Of a stretch of 64,000 nucleotides of DNA, positions 25,815-36,795 are shown piece by piece. Origin of the DNA: Fennellomyces sp. T-0311 (taxonomy: Eukaryota > Mucoromycota > Mucoromycetes > Mucorales > Lichtheimiaceae); assembly GCA_025266875.1 (NCBI GenBank), contig JALLLT010000021.1:186001-250000 (forward strand), read 5' to 3'. The position numbers and the translations under genes are program-made. Under the pieces are notes generated by a model. It had not been told where the DNA came from, ran no database searches, and was given only the letters and a program-made list of their open reading frames with translations. How positions within the stretch are numbered: the first letter of the stretch is position 1; every line of letters starts with the position of its first letter.

Positions 25815-28662
25815 CGTTGATGAAAGAAAGAGTCAGTAGCACGCAATGGTCGATGACAAATTCATTTTAAATCCCGTAGAGAACTGAGTGAGTGTCCGAT
25901 ATGTCAGTGCTATTGTCGCACCAACTCGCTTGCAAATGAAAAAGTGTAAATAGAGCTTATGAGCTTGCAATAACGTGCTAGCAACGCAGTGCTATGGGTA
26001 CCTGACCCAATCTTAACTCCCCTTTCGCGCATTCTATATGATGCACGGGTCTTTTTTCGTAAGAGCTCCCTCCTACACCTCTCTCCCAATAAATCCCCTC
26101 AGCCAAGCGTTAGGTAAAGAGGAGTAGCTAAGCAAATAGTGTGCCTGGGTTCCCTGACATACTGAAGCTTTTGTCAAAATTAAAGGGGGCAGTGAACGCG
26201 CCAACCGGCATACACAGGAAGCCATTAAAAGACGATGATAATAATACATAATAATGAAATTATCCCCTATGTCATCGGATCGGTGCTCGATGGCCGCACC
26301 AGCCAACTCAAACACGAAACATGCGACACCCAAAAATAATACACCGCGTTGCTGCAACATGGCGCAGCCGAAGTGTTACATACATTGCAGCAATTATTTT
26401 TTTTATCTGCCAGGCTGACCTTGTTCAAAGGAGGAGGGATGTGGTTAGTCGCGTCTTAGCAGTTCATCTGCACATGTGTCTGATTACGGGCGTACATGGA
26501 TGTATGTAGTGTGAAGCGTGTAGATAGTATGTACGGTAGGTGGTAAACTTCCCATATACGCATGTAGTATAATTGCATCGACGATCACCGCGAATAGATT
26601 AATGTTGATACATGGTAACCCGATCGACATACACTCAGTCTACGAGCATTGAAACATGCTGGTTTGGATCCTTGTGAACTCATCAGGTCTTAACCTACAT
26701 TGTGAAGGGTCTAAAGGACGGAGCAAGGGAGAAGGAACACTTTACTACCATGTGATTACGTACGCATTGCACTCACGACTGCTGCTTAGTGATAATGCTA
26801 CTGAAGTTTTGCTGCAAGGAGTAGCTAAATGCAAGGGATATGATGGCACGCGTTGACGCAGCAAAAGAAGCAATCGTGTCTCAGCACGGTAACAGCTTTC
26901 CTTAGGAAGAAAGTTAACCTCCCCACCTGGCCTCCTCGAACGGGCGCCCGATTTTTTTTCGGATAACCCTTTTTGTGAAGGTCCATGTTCCTTTTTGCTT
27001 TGGCCTCCTTCGCCTTCTTTTACCGATCGGCCCATAAATCTCCTCGGTATAGAAGAATAGATATGCAGGATGCTCCAAAATAAGGGCGATTTTATGTAGA
27101 CTTTTTCTATGAGTCACTGTAAACAACAAATTTACATACAACAATGCACATGTGCACACAAGAACTAGTCAAGCTTAGACTCACCAAAAATCGTTGCAGG
27201 CCTTATGATCGTATATAAAAAGTTGCACATTTGTTGCTATCGTGACTATTAAGTTGCGTCAAAGTTAATTACCAGTCTGCACAAAAAGTAGTTAGTGTTG
27301 TGAGCAGATGCTATGCTTTTGGTATACGAAGTGAGCGGGTGACTTAATTTCTAACGAAACTATGATGACCGTGCGTGTAGCTGTGTAAAGTAGGCAAGCC
27401 TGGCTATAACTTTTTTTATTTCTCCGAGGAGCGTAAGCAGAAAAGGCAAACGACACTGTCAGGGATATCTTAAGCTCATGTTACACTGTTTAAACGTGTT
27501 GCCCACGATCCAACAGCAATGTGTCATATTTCTCGGGAGCAAAAAGAGTAAAGCATGAACTAGCTGCGTGGATGAAGAGTGTAAGAGCGCGCGCGCGTTA
27601 ATATATCTACGCCAAGTTTCGCTCGAGACATGACCTCTGTTGATAAGTCCATGAGCTTGCTCCATCCAAGGTGATGAGCTAAGGGCACTTTGCAGAATGA
27701 GAAAGGGGGTTTGAGTAGATCAAAGGGGGGAAAGAAGGAGGCAAGGATGGACGAGGGGGACTGGCAAGTCCCTCCTGAACACAAGGGGGTATGAGCGGTT
27801 TGATGGTGTTCTAGAGAAACAGGTGAGGTGTGTCGCTGGCGCAAAAAGGAGGCAACAGAAAGTCCATGGACAAGAATATTACAGACTCGATTTGCGCGCT
27901 GCAAGTCATCCCTTAAGCTTTTTGATTGCATGCTTTTGGAGGGCCGCCGGGAGTTATGCCTGTTTCCTTTTTGTAGCTGCAGGAGGTTAATGGAGTACCA
28001 CAGCCTCGCAGCGGTCTCAGACACTAGCTGATGAAGTAACACGGAGAACTTGAGGAGAACACAAAAGAGGAAGAAAGGGAGGAGGGTAGTAAGGTCATGA
28101 AGGGAGAGGAGGTCCTGTCTTCGATTAACATCTCGGAGACGCGGGTCTGTTCGAGTTACACTTGGATCTTACATCCCAAGCACTGGACAATAAGTACACG
28201 CATGATATCCCATAATTTGAGACAACTTGTCATGAACTTAGTGCTTCTCTGTGTGCTAGTTACATTAATGAATTAGACAAGACAGCATATGAATGAATTG
28301 GTCTGTTTCTCTTCAGTGTAAAATGACGAATATGCACGGCGCTGCAGGTTTCCTAGGAGGTCAGAAAAAGAGATCCTGGATACGAAAACCTAATATACTC
28401 GGCTACAGCAGCATAAAATGGATTCGTTTGAAATTGATCCTATGCTGTAGGTCTTTTTTTTCTTCAGGCTAATATAACCAAATATAGTTACGGAGCACAT
28501 TGTCTAGAGTTGGGATAATCTACGATCCCGTCAAGACAAAACAAGGTTCGTGCAGCTCCATGAGCCATAGGGACCGTTTGAGCACATTTCATTTATATAT
28601 ACCGCCCTTTTACTTGCACCCCAGATTCTTAATCCATCGCCTTTTCTTTCACTACAAACAGT
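25815..28662. other. Intergenic region
   Basis: About 2.8 kb between divergent glutathione synthetase and C2H2 genes. Scattered open frames on both strands have low-complexity or AG-rich composition (for example 26745-27160) and no recognisable motif. A run of alternating GC at 27587-27597 and several GT/TA-rich stretches are the only visible structure. No gene is supported. Confidence 0.55.
28593..28601 (+). promoter_or_regulatory. TATA box of the C2H2 gene
   Basis: TTATATATA lies about 60 bp upstream of the ATG at 28663, in a pyrimidine-rich context. This is the most TATA-like sequence immediately upstream. Confidence 0.45.
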
Positions 28663-30225
28663 ATGGACTCTGCGACCGGCTACTGTTTCGAACCTATGTC
28701 ACCACGACGTGCTCCGCCATCATCCGTCCCAGGCTCTTACTCTCTAGCACCTCCTCTTAATCCTGGTAACCCCCACAGTAACAACAATAGCGATTCCGAC
28801 CAGGTACTGTCACCGCCACTGACACCCTCGCTATCCCCGTCTGTGAGCATGAACAACCATCATCCATTCAAAAGAAAATTTTCGACCGACGTCAGTCCTC
28901 TCGGCTTTCCATCCAATTATCCTGGATCATCCGCCAACACATCGTCATCATCATCATCATCAGCACCCAACCGTCTTGGATTCGATAGCCCAGTAGATCG
29001 ACGGACGTCAACATGCTCAGCCATGTCGGTTGACGACTATCAGCATCAGCCATACTGGAATAATGTGCACCTCCAAAAGCAGCGATCAATGTCGTTTTCC
29101 GAACGGATGCCTTCTCGACGTCAGCCCAGCAAACAGAACAAGCACGTTTGCACATATCCTCACTGTGGTTGGAGCTTCAAGCGGTATGAGCACCTGAAGC
29201 GGCACATGCTAGTGCACACGGGTGAGCGTCCGCATGCATGTCCCTATCCTGGTTGTGGCAAACGATTCAGTCGTTCAGATAACTTCCATGCTCACTACCG
29301 AACGCACACGAAAAAGGCGTTAGAACAGCAAAAGCGCGACTCGAATTCTTCAGCTTCTTTGCCGCCACCCACCTCAGCATCGCAGGGATTTCCTCCACCT
29401 CCACCACCTTCGACATATGATCATGCCGGCTACGGAGCACCACCTCCACCACCACGCGCAATGATTGGACAAGAACGATACCCATATCACCCTCGGCTTC
29501 GTTCCGTCATGACCGATCGACAGGATTCGTTTAGTGAAAGCCGCCAGCAGCCACCGCCGTCGTTCGGATATGACAACCGTGATCGTCATATGGTGCAACC
29601 GGAGGGTTATACCGAACCACCGAATTCTTCCAATATCATGACACTCAACTCATCATCATCATCCTCTTCGTCCGACGAAGAGAAGCAGCACATTTGCACG
29701 CATCCAGACTGTCACCGGCGTTTCAAGCGGCTCGAACATTTGAAGCGACACATGCGTATTCATACTCTTGAGCGGCCATTTCAATGCTCATACACGGGTT
29801 GTCAAAAGACATTCTCCCGTTCCGACAACCTGACACAGCACTTGAAAACGCATGAACGACGTGAGTCTCGGTATCACCATCGCATTATGCCGGAGGATCA
29901 CCGCGGCTACCCTTCGTCGCCACAGCAATCGAACTTCCAGCCGCAGAACGAATCGCCCATGTCATTTGTCGACTTTATGCGTCCCTCGGCATCTTCCGCA
30001 TATCCTCACCCCCCTTATCATCATCCACCTTCATCTTCCTCGTCATCTTCGCCACCTCCTTACGGGCATCCCGAGCAGCAGCACGCAGTCCAACATCCTC
30101 CCTCACAACAACCGTCGTCACAACAACAGAAAGAAGAGTATCGCCTTCATTCTCCTCCAAACTCATCATCCATGCACATGCTAAGCTGGCATCCTGGCGA
30201 CGCCGCTGGCAGTGTTGGCTGTTAA
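28663..30225 (+). CDS. C2H2 zinc-finger transcription factor with two finger pairs
   Basis: Intronless gene for a 520-residue nuclear DNA-binding protein. Pair 1 (about residues 162-217) reads [19 protein letters not shown] then [19 protein letters not shown]. Pair 2 (about 344-400) reads [19 protein letters not shown] then [19 protein letters not shown]. The FKRxEHLKRH plus FSRSDN arrangement is shared with the zinc-finger pairs of fungal SteA/Ste12-type and Msn2-like factors. No Ste12 homeodomain is visible, so an orthologue cannot be named. Between and around the pairs are Pro-, Ser- and Gln-rich stretches (long Ser, Pro and His runs) likely acting as activation regions. Pair 1 and pair 2 clearly arose from each other or from a common cassette. 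The gene is convergent with RPL36, 204 bp away. Confidence 0.9.
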   Translation: MDSATGYCFEPMSPRRAPPSSVPGSYSLAPPLNPGNPHSNNNSDSDQVLSPPLTPSLSPSVSMNNHHPFKRKFSTDVSPLGFPSNYPGSSANTSSSSSSSAPNRLGFDSPVDRRTSTCSAMSVDDYQHQPYWNNVHLQKQRSMSFSERMPSRRQPSKQNKHVCTYPHCGWSFKRYEHLKRHMLVHTGERPHACPYPGCGKRFSRSDNFHAHYRTHTKKALEQQKRDSNSSASLPPPTSASQGFPPPPPPSTYDHAGYGAPPPPPRAMIGQERYPYHPRLRSVMTDRQDSFSESRQQPPPSFGYDNRDRHMVQPEGYTEPPNSSNIMTLNSSSSSSSSDEEKQHICTHPDCHRRFKRLEHLKRHMRIHTLERPFQCSYTGCQKTFSRSDNLTQHLKTHERRESRYHHRIMPEDHRGYPSSPQQSNFQPQNESPMSFVDFMRPSASSAYPHPPYHHPPSSSSSSSPPPYGHPEQQHAVQHPPSQQPSSQQQKEEYRLHSPPNSSSMHMLSWHPGDAAGSVGC

Positions 30226-30428
30226 AAAAGAACTTCTATACAATCACACCCTTCTAATATTTCATTCTTGTTTTTCCTTTCTCGTTTTGCATTATCTTTC
30301 TTTTCTGCTGTTAATCGTTTTTTTTTTGGTTATTTGATTTCCTCCATCATTTTTGGTTAAAATAAAGTATCGCTACATACATTTTACACACTAAACAAAT
30401 GCTTTATTGAATGGTGGTTGTTAAGAAC

Positions 30429-30854
30429 TTAGTGACGACGCGATTCGGCAATGACTCCGGAAAGTTCATCAATCTTCTTCTTAGCACGAACGAAGGTACC
30501 CAATCGTCTCTTGGTAAGCTTCTTAGCACGCTTGTCCTTGGAGTTCTTGATCAATTCCATGACGCGACGTTCGTAGGGGGCAAAACCAGCAACTTCGCGG
30601 ACGATGCTGCGGACAAAGGCAGTGCGCTTGCCAAGAACCTAAATGTTTAAAAGAATGTCAAAATTGCATTCATTTTTTTAAAAAATGGTGGTTGGTCGGG
30701 ATTGTTCCGTGTATCCGATCCATCCATCCATCCATCCACCCATCTACTCGATACGTACGCCTTTGCGCTGCGAGGGCTTCTGCTTGAGTTCGCGAACGGT
30801 GGTGATGTGACCCTTGTTGAGGCCAGCAGCAATGCCGGATCTTGAGGCTGCCAT
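30429..30854 (-). CDS. RPL36: 60S ribosomal protein eL36
   Basis: Structural protein of the large ribosomal subunit, about 100 residues. Exon 1 (from ATG 30854) reads [16 protein letters not shown] and ends QKPSQRKG. Exon 2 starts [16 protein letters not shown] and carries the family core [15 protein letters not shown] followed by the basic tail KRLGTF-like region and AESRRH before stop 30429-30431. One intron of about 120 nt separates them, longer than most in the window, and it contains an ATCC tetranucleotide run (about 30718-30742). Length and motifs match eL36 fully. Confidence 0.96.
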
Positions 30855-32569
30855 TTGATTCGAGGAGAAGGGGTATCTACTGAGCACGTCTTCGGACTAC
30901 ATGAGCGAGCTGTCTAATTGAAGCAGCGCCTGCATTTTTCGATTTTTCTGGCTTGCCTACCTCACCCGTACGTCCATCTTTGCGACATTCCTTCATGAGT
31001 GATCACTCTAGGAATGAGCGAAGTCTATTCTTTCCTTTGGATGCAAAAAAAGTATATCGACATCCGGTAACTTTTTTTTATTAACTCGACTGAAGCCGTA
31101 GGACTGGGGCTACCAAATGCGATTATAAGTTTACGGGCGACGTCGAGAGTTATTTCACGCTCGCTATGTAACGATCAATCGATAATATAGCGTATTTTTA
31201 TTGTGTAGTTCGTATGAAATATCCCATATTTTCGTAGTATAGGCAATGGACGTCTCAGTAACCAGCTTTTTTGTGGTACACCAATACCGTCTGTCTCTCT
31301 GCTATCGATACTACTGAGAAGTGAAAGATACATTCCTTCTCTAATAAAAGCAATGCAAGACATCAGAGCCAAATAGAATAAACACGTTCCATCTACTTGC
31401 TCTCGATCACGTTACGATTCTGTATTCCGGTTGGGAAGGAAAAAGGTAGCCATTACAGTAGTACTGTATGAACCTGCATGATCGCACCTGGGTTTAAGGT
31501 ATAACACCAGTTCATGTGGCCCAACAGTCAGGGGGAGGGGATATATGCTCCGTTTTATCTATCCCATATAACCCCTTAAGAGATATTGACATGAAAAGTG
31601 ACACAAAAAGCCGAGTTATGAAAACAGTGCGACTTGCTATATTTTTGAAACAACAGTGAATCCGCATCCGCGTATGTATGATCCATATGTGTTCTTTAAG
31701 GCGATTGATGCAACGGCCTCTTCAGCGATATGTATACATATTTACCGATCGATTGCTAATTGAATACTTCCGGAGATATCAACGAGATATGTACAAGCTC
31801 TAACCGATTCAACCATCCACTGCTTCTCTTTACATCATATTTCCTTCCTGCAGCTACGTGCTTCTTAATTATATAAACGTTCTTCATTATGAAATTTGCT
31901 GGAATGTCTATAAAGGCTTTGTTAATAATGCCCAAAACGATGGCGAAATTGATGGGACCGAAGAGACATCAGAAAGTACAATATGAACATGGATATCTAC
32001 GCATTACTCCTTGACACGTACCACTTCATTGTGCGACAATGCCGACCCAGGGACACAAAACATATGCGCTTTGATTACATTAGTGTGCTTCCAGGTCAAA
32101 TGATTAAAGCTACACTGATGGTCACGTTAGCTTTACCCCTTACAGAGAAAAGGAGAGGATTTACCTGGATCCGAAAAAAAAAACAAATTATACCTGGACG
32201 GATCAGTAACACTGGGTGCCGGTTCAATTATCGATCATCGTCTCATCAGAGATATGTATACATGTGCTGATCAGTAGCCTTTTCATAATAGGGGTAAGAT
32301 CTTTTACCACAACACTGGAAAAAGTTTGACTTTGTCCCTTGAATATATTTTTTCAGATAACCTTTCGGCGTGACAAATTGTAGTTTATCGATAATAGGGA
32401 GGCTCGGCTTAGATAGCGCGTTAAAGTACTATTGATATTACTTACCGGTGTATTGTTAATAGGGTGAAATGGGTAGTTATCAGATAAAACTTTACTCCGT
32501 TTGTTTGTTTTAGATCTTTATCTTTTGGTCATCCAATATTTATTCAGCCAATCCCATACGTAGCGTGTC
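30855..32569. other. Intergenic region
   Basis: About 1.7 kb upstream of RPL36 and downstream of the bestrophin-like gene. No gene is recognisable; short open frames (for example 31983-32270 on the plus strand) have no motif. A TC-rich promoter segment for RPL36 is expected just right of 30855. Confidence 0.55.
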
Positions 32570-34192
32570 CTAATGTCCGTCAAGTAGAATGCTCTTAGAG
32601 TGTGTAGGGATATGGTAGATGATATAGGCGACTTCTTGCTTCAGCTCTTCGCAGTAGGAGTTCAATGGTAAATCGTTGTAATCGTAGCCAACTGTTTGCA
32701 AAAAGGTTCATAACAGGTTGTCACTTTTCCTCACTACGCACGTAGTATAAAGAAAGAAACTTACATGGATTTTCAATTTCCGCACCAATTGCTTCAATTC
32801 CAAAGAGAGTGAATGATACCAAGGCAACGATGGGAGCAACAAGCCATGCTAATGAATCAACGAGTGCAAAAGGCAAGAAAAAAATATAGAGAATGACACC
32901 TTGTTTCCTATCCCAGTGGAACGTAGATTATTAGCAAACCAAATAAATGAGCGTTTACATCATCGAGAACTACTCACAAATGGATATTATATGCCTTAGG
33001 AACTGGTGTATTTGAGATGCGCTCAAACGCAGTGAGAGTATTCACAAGCGTATCCAACGAGGATGATACCACGCTGACAAAATTGGATTCGATCTTGTTA
33101 CTGCGCTTGGCCTGATTCACATACAGTGCAACCAGAAATAGGATTTCCAAAGGCAGCGCAATATCAGCATCACCTTGACTAGGCAAGTCCTCGTCCGATG
33201 TGAACAACAAAGCGCGATGATGGTGTGACGATTCGCCATTCTGAACAATCCCTTCATCATTTTCCATCATTCGTCGAACATCTGCGGTTGAATTCGCTTG
33301 GGCAAGGTCAGAATCCGGGTACTCCTGCTGGATTGCTGATCGACGTATATTGACGACATCATTTTGATCATCAGGTTCAAGGGGATTTTCCTGGTGGCAC
33401 GACGGTCGCAATGTATCGTATAAAGACATGACAAGTGGGACGGATTTCATAATACGTTTCCGCTTCTTTTGCTTGGCTATAGTCACAGTCGGTGCATGGG
33501 TTACGCTGCACGGTTGCCAGCCTGCTGGAAGCAATTCTTTGAGATCATCATAGTCTGTTCCATATTCACCACGTAAATGATGCTTGGTTGCAACCATAAA
33601 GGCAAGCAAGAGTTTGATGCATCGCATCTTCTCCACGTGATCAGCGTGGGTTTGTTCTGGAATATTGATCCACACTTGCCGTGTCAGGTTTCGTACGGTT
33701 GCCATGACTGTCTGGATCAATTTACGGCCCTCCCAGTACCTGTCATATGCTGTGTTCACTCGGAACGCTAAGAGCAATCCAAGGGCAACAGAGACCGTGG
33801 ATACTGTGATCCAAAAATATATTATTTCTCGTGTACGTATATTGCAATGTTGAAGCTTACAAACGGTAACAGGAATTCCAACTGCCACACCGAACTGTAA
33901 ATGGAAGATGCACACAATGCAAGAAAAAAATGTAGTAACAAAAACGCCTGGCAATGTGTTCAACAGAACCTTTGAATCTTGTTAATCAGGTGTTGCCTAG
34001 AAACGAACGCAGTTTCTTTACCGATCCGCGCCATCGCAAGACATCAGGGTACTCGAGGCGACTTGTCCATCGCTGCCAACAGCTTTTTGACACGGGCTTG
34101 CGCAAAAGTGCTTTTTTATTCACTTCATGAGTACTCGTAAGCTTCACTTTTACTCGAGCAATACCTTCGTATGGCGTTCCAACGTGAGCCAT
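32570..34192 (-). CDS. Bestrophin-like chloride channel (RFP-TM family)
   Basis: Predicted membrane anion channel of about 457 residues. ATG 34192 opens a soluble N-terminus (MAHVGTPYEGIARVK) and exon 1 ends near VLRWRG. The first membrane segments follow (LPGVFVTTFFSCIVCIF, then FGVAVGIPVTV). I infer an intron of about 62 nt at 33797-33858, which joins VTV to LSTVSVALGLLLAFR and restores the family signature GLLLAFRVNTAYDRYWEGR. A poorly conserved, acidic insertion (about residues 190-280, with Asp/Glu/Ser clusters) separates the halves. The C-terminal part has FLPFALVDSLAWLVAPIVAL and the diagnostic GYDYNDLPLNSYCEEL before stop 32570-32572. The insertion is longer than in bacterial YneE-type relatives. 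Confidence 0.88.
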
Positions 34193-36795
34193 AGTAAAGT
34201 AAACAAACGATCCTTATTTCCTTTTACTCCTGAAAACCATAGGTGGCAACTCTACTTTGCCCGGTTTTTTCCTAGCGTATTACGGCTGCATCTTTGTTTT
34301 TGCATTTTTTTTTTAAAAAAAAACCACAGCGTTGATGTTACCAGAAAGGCGTACACAATCACCGCTAGATTATTTGTGATCTATGAGTCGACCACGACAG
34401 ACAAGCTGTGTATTGTACTCTCAGAGAAACTTGTTTATGGTGATAGACATTTTTTTATAGCTTTAGATTTACAATAGCTCGTTGTTGGTATTGTGTTAAT
34501 AGTCATATGTTGACAGCAAATACTATATTAAGAGAGCGAAATGGTATCAAGAGCCACCAAGCGCCTCCAGATCCACGGTGTAACAATTTATATCTTACAG
34601 TCTTGCCGCATGATTGAAGGGAAGTCTTCATTTCTTCTGGAAACGCCGGTAGCGCTCCACCGTTTTAACGACTAGCTTCTTCAAGTTGATCGTTGGGAAA
34701 GAAGCTCGACCACGTTTTATACATTCCTGCAAAACGATTGTATCATATTTACGTAATTCCTTGACTTTTAACCAACTAGCAACTACGGTAAGTATATGGT
34801 TTATATACACATGACGATAAAGAAGTAGTAGTAGCGTGATAATATATGAAGAAATTCTTTATTTCTAGACAATAGTTGGGAAGTATCATTATCCTGCCGA
34901 ACAGTTTGAGAGACATAAGCTTTCTGGTCTTTGATCAACCGCACTGGTACTGAAACCGCTTTAAGCCCTATCTTACCTATTAGCGTAAGATGTAGAGTAA
35001 GCTATTATACTTTCTTTCTCATATCTGTACACCGAGTACAACGAGCTTCTTCTTTCTTCTATTCTCGAGGCGACACACCTCGGTCATTCCATCCAATACG
35101 ACTCTGCTTTCCATCATCAACTTAGCGTTGTTTAGCACCGCTTTCTTCTAGATTTGACAATCTGATCGTCCGACAAATCAATATAATCATTGCATTGGTG
35201 TCTAAAGAATTGAGAGACACTAAAATGACCTGCGGTTCAACCTTAAACGCGCTCGTTGCTCTTCAACGCCTTCAAATCGGGATATCAACTGCCCGGCCTA
35301 ATATAAATCTACCAGTTTTTAATACTTATGAAGCTGTAATTCATTTTGCGCCGTTCCATGCACTCGCTTCCTCTTTTGGGATTACGCAGTATCTAGAAAC
35401 GGTGTTTCTCGTTGCCCAACACGTTTTCTTGCCAACCCATGTGTATCGAATATATATCAAGTTTCACCACTTCTATGTGAATGGAGAAGGCTTATTTGGA
35501 TACGTACCTTTCAGTACATGGTTGGCTAGTAGTGTTGAGAACTATCGCTCCAGAACATGCGATACTTTCTGTACATAAGCAGTTGCAATTTAAAAGCTTT
35601 TGTAGGCATCAAGGATGCGTATATAACACGAACTATTAGGAGATCCCTGACGGGACAAGATCGTTTTGCTGAACCTGCGCTTTCAGATAAACAGCTTTTG
35701 TGCCTTAGTGTGCTATACGTGCCGATTTGATGTCAGCTCAGCTATATATTATGGTTTCTATATAATGAATGAACGGTAGGCTTGCTAACGATTTCATTTA
35801 CGAGCCAAGTCCTGTGAAACTATAGTATGAACCATTCGGCGGCTCTGTAATCGTTTAGGGTCGAATCGGCGGGTGGTGGTAAAGCGATAGTAACGTCGAC
35901 GACTGCAACTTGTAGCAAATGTATAGTTTGACAGGAAATCATCTGCCGGTTAGATAAGTAACTACAACATAATCTAATTCGAATATACGTAAGAAATATC
36001 GGTGATCAGCATCTACTAGCCATCTGTTGCGCCCCAAAATACGCTTTTGTGCTCATACTTATATATTTTTTACAATCAAACACGCTATATGCAAGCAGCA
36101 TACCAGTAGGGGGGCATTAATCGAAGCCAGCCTTCGTTAGAGCTTCTCAAACCAACTAACATAGGATATAGTCTCGTTAGACCAAAGTTATCGTGCGTAT
36201 GCCGCTATTCAAAAGCACCATTCGACGAGCATCATCTACTTTTTTTTGACTTTGGGAGAGCAACTACTCGGAATAACCTCCATCCCCTTTGCTGCCAGAT
36301 CAGCTGTCAAAATTTCTTTAAAAAAAGGCGTTTCTTAAAGAAGCTAGTGCCCCATTTCGCCTGTACGCTCCGGTGAATCGCCAGAAGATCAGAGTTAAAG
36401 ATGGTCTCCAATGAGCCGCGGCAGAATCCACAGCACTTGGGCACGACGGGCAAATGACGAGGAGGTATAGTTTAACTAGCATAAACCAAGTCAAGCGGCT
36501 TTCGTCGTGGCACTCAGGCAAAACACAAGGGGTTTTCATTCTCTTTGTTTGAATATGATGGAAATATATCCAGGGCATGAAGCCTTAGATGCATAGACGA
36601 GCATCCTCGGTGATTAATCTGGATTTTGGGTACTTTATATCCCCTGCTCTTTCACATTGAAAGTAAGCCACGTTGTCAGCATTGGAAGCAAAACAAATTT
36701 GGCCGGTAGCCAGGGTTAAAGAAGAAGAAAAAAATTTGCAGTCGACCCACACTTTTATAGCATGCTTTGAGCTCAGATACATTTCAAGTGCCGTT
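34193..36795. other. Intergenic region with weak open frames
   Basis: About 2.6 kb with no convincing gene. Two candidates are worth noting. On the minus strand, 34628-34730 ends a Lys/Arg-rich frame (ECIKRGRASFPTINLKK then VERYRRFQKK) that could be the last exon of an unidentified small gene. On the plus strand, ATG 35224 opens 118 codons to 35578 without known motifs. Neither has family support. Confidence 0.45.

Noticed and set aside
26745..27159. Overlapping minus-strand frames rich in Gly, Lys and Arg
   Set aside because: AG-rich DNA produces such frames; no motif, no conserved start, no gene-like neighbours.
29640..29680. TCATCA tandem repeats in the C2H2 gene
   Set aside because: These are in-frame Ser codons of a low-complexity stretch, not a separate repeat feature.
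35224..35578. 118-codon frame starting MTCGSTLNALVAL
   Set aside because: No family, no neighbours supporting it, and isolated in AT-rich DNA; kept only as a note in the intergenic entry.
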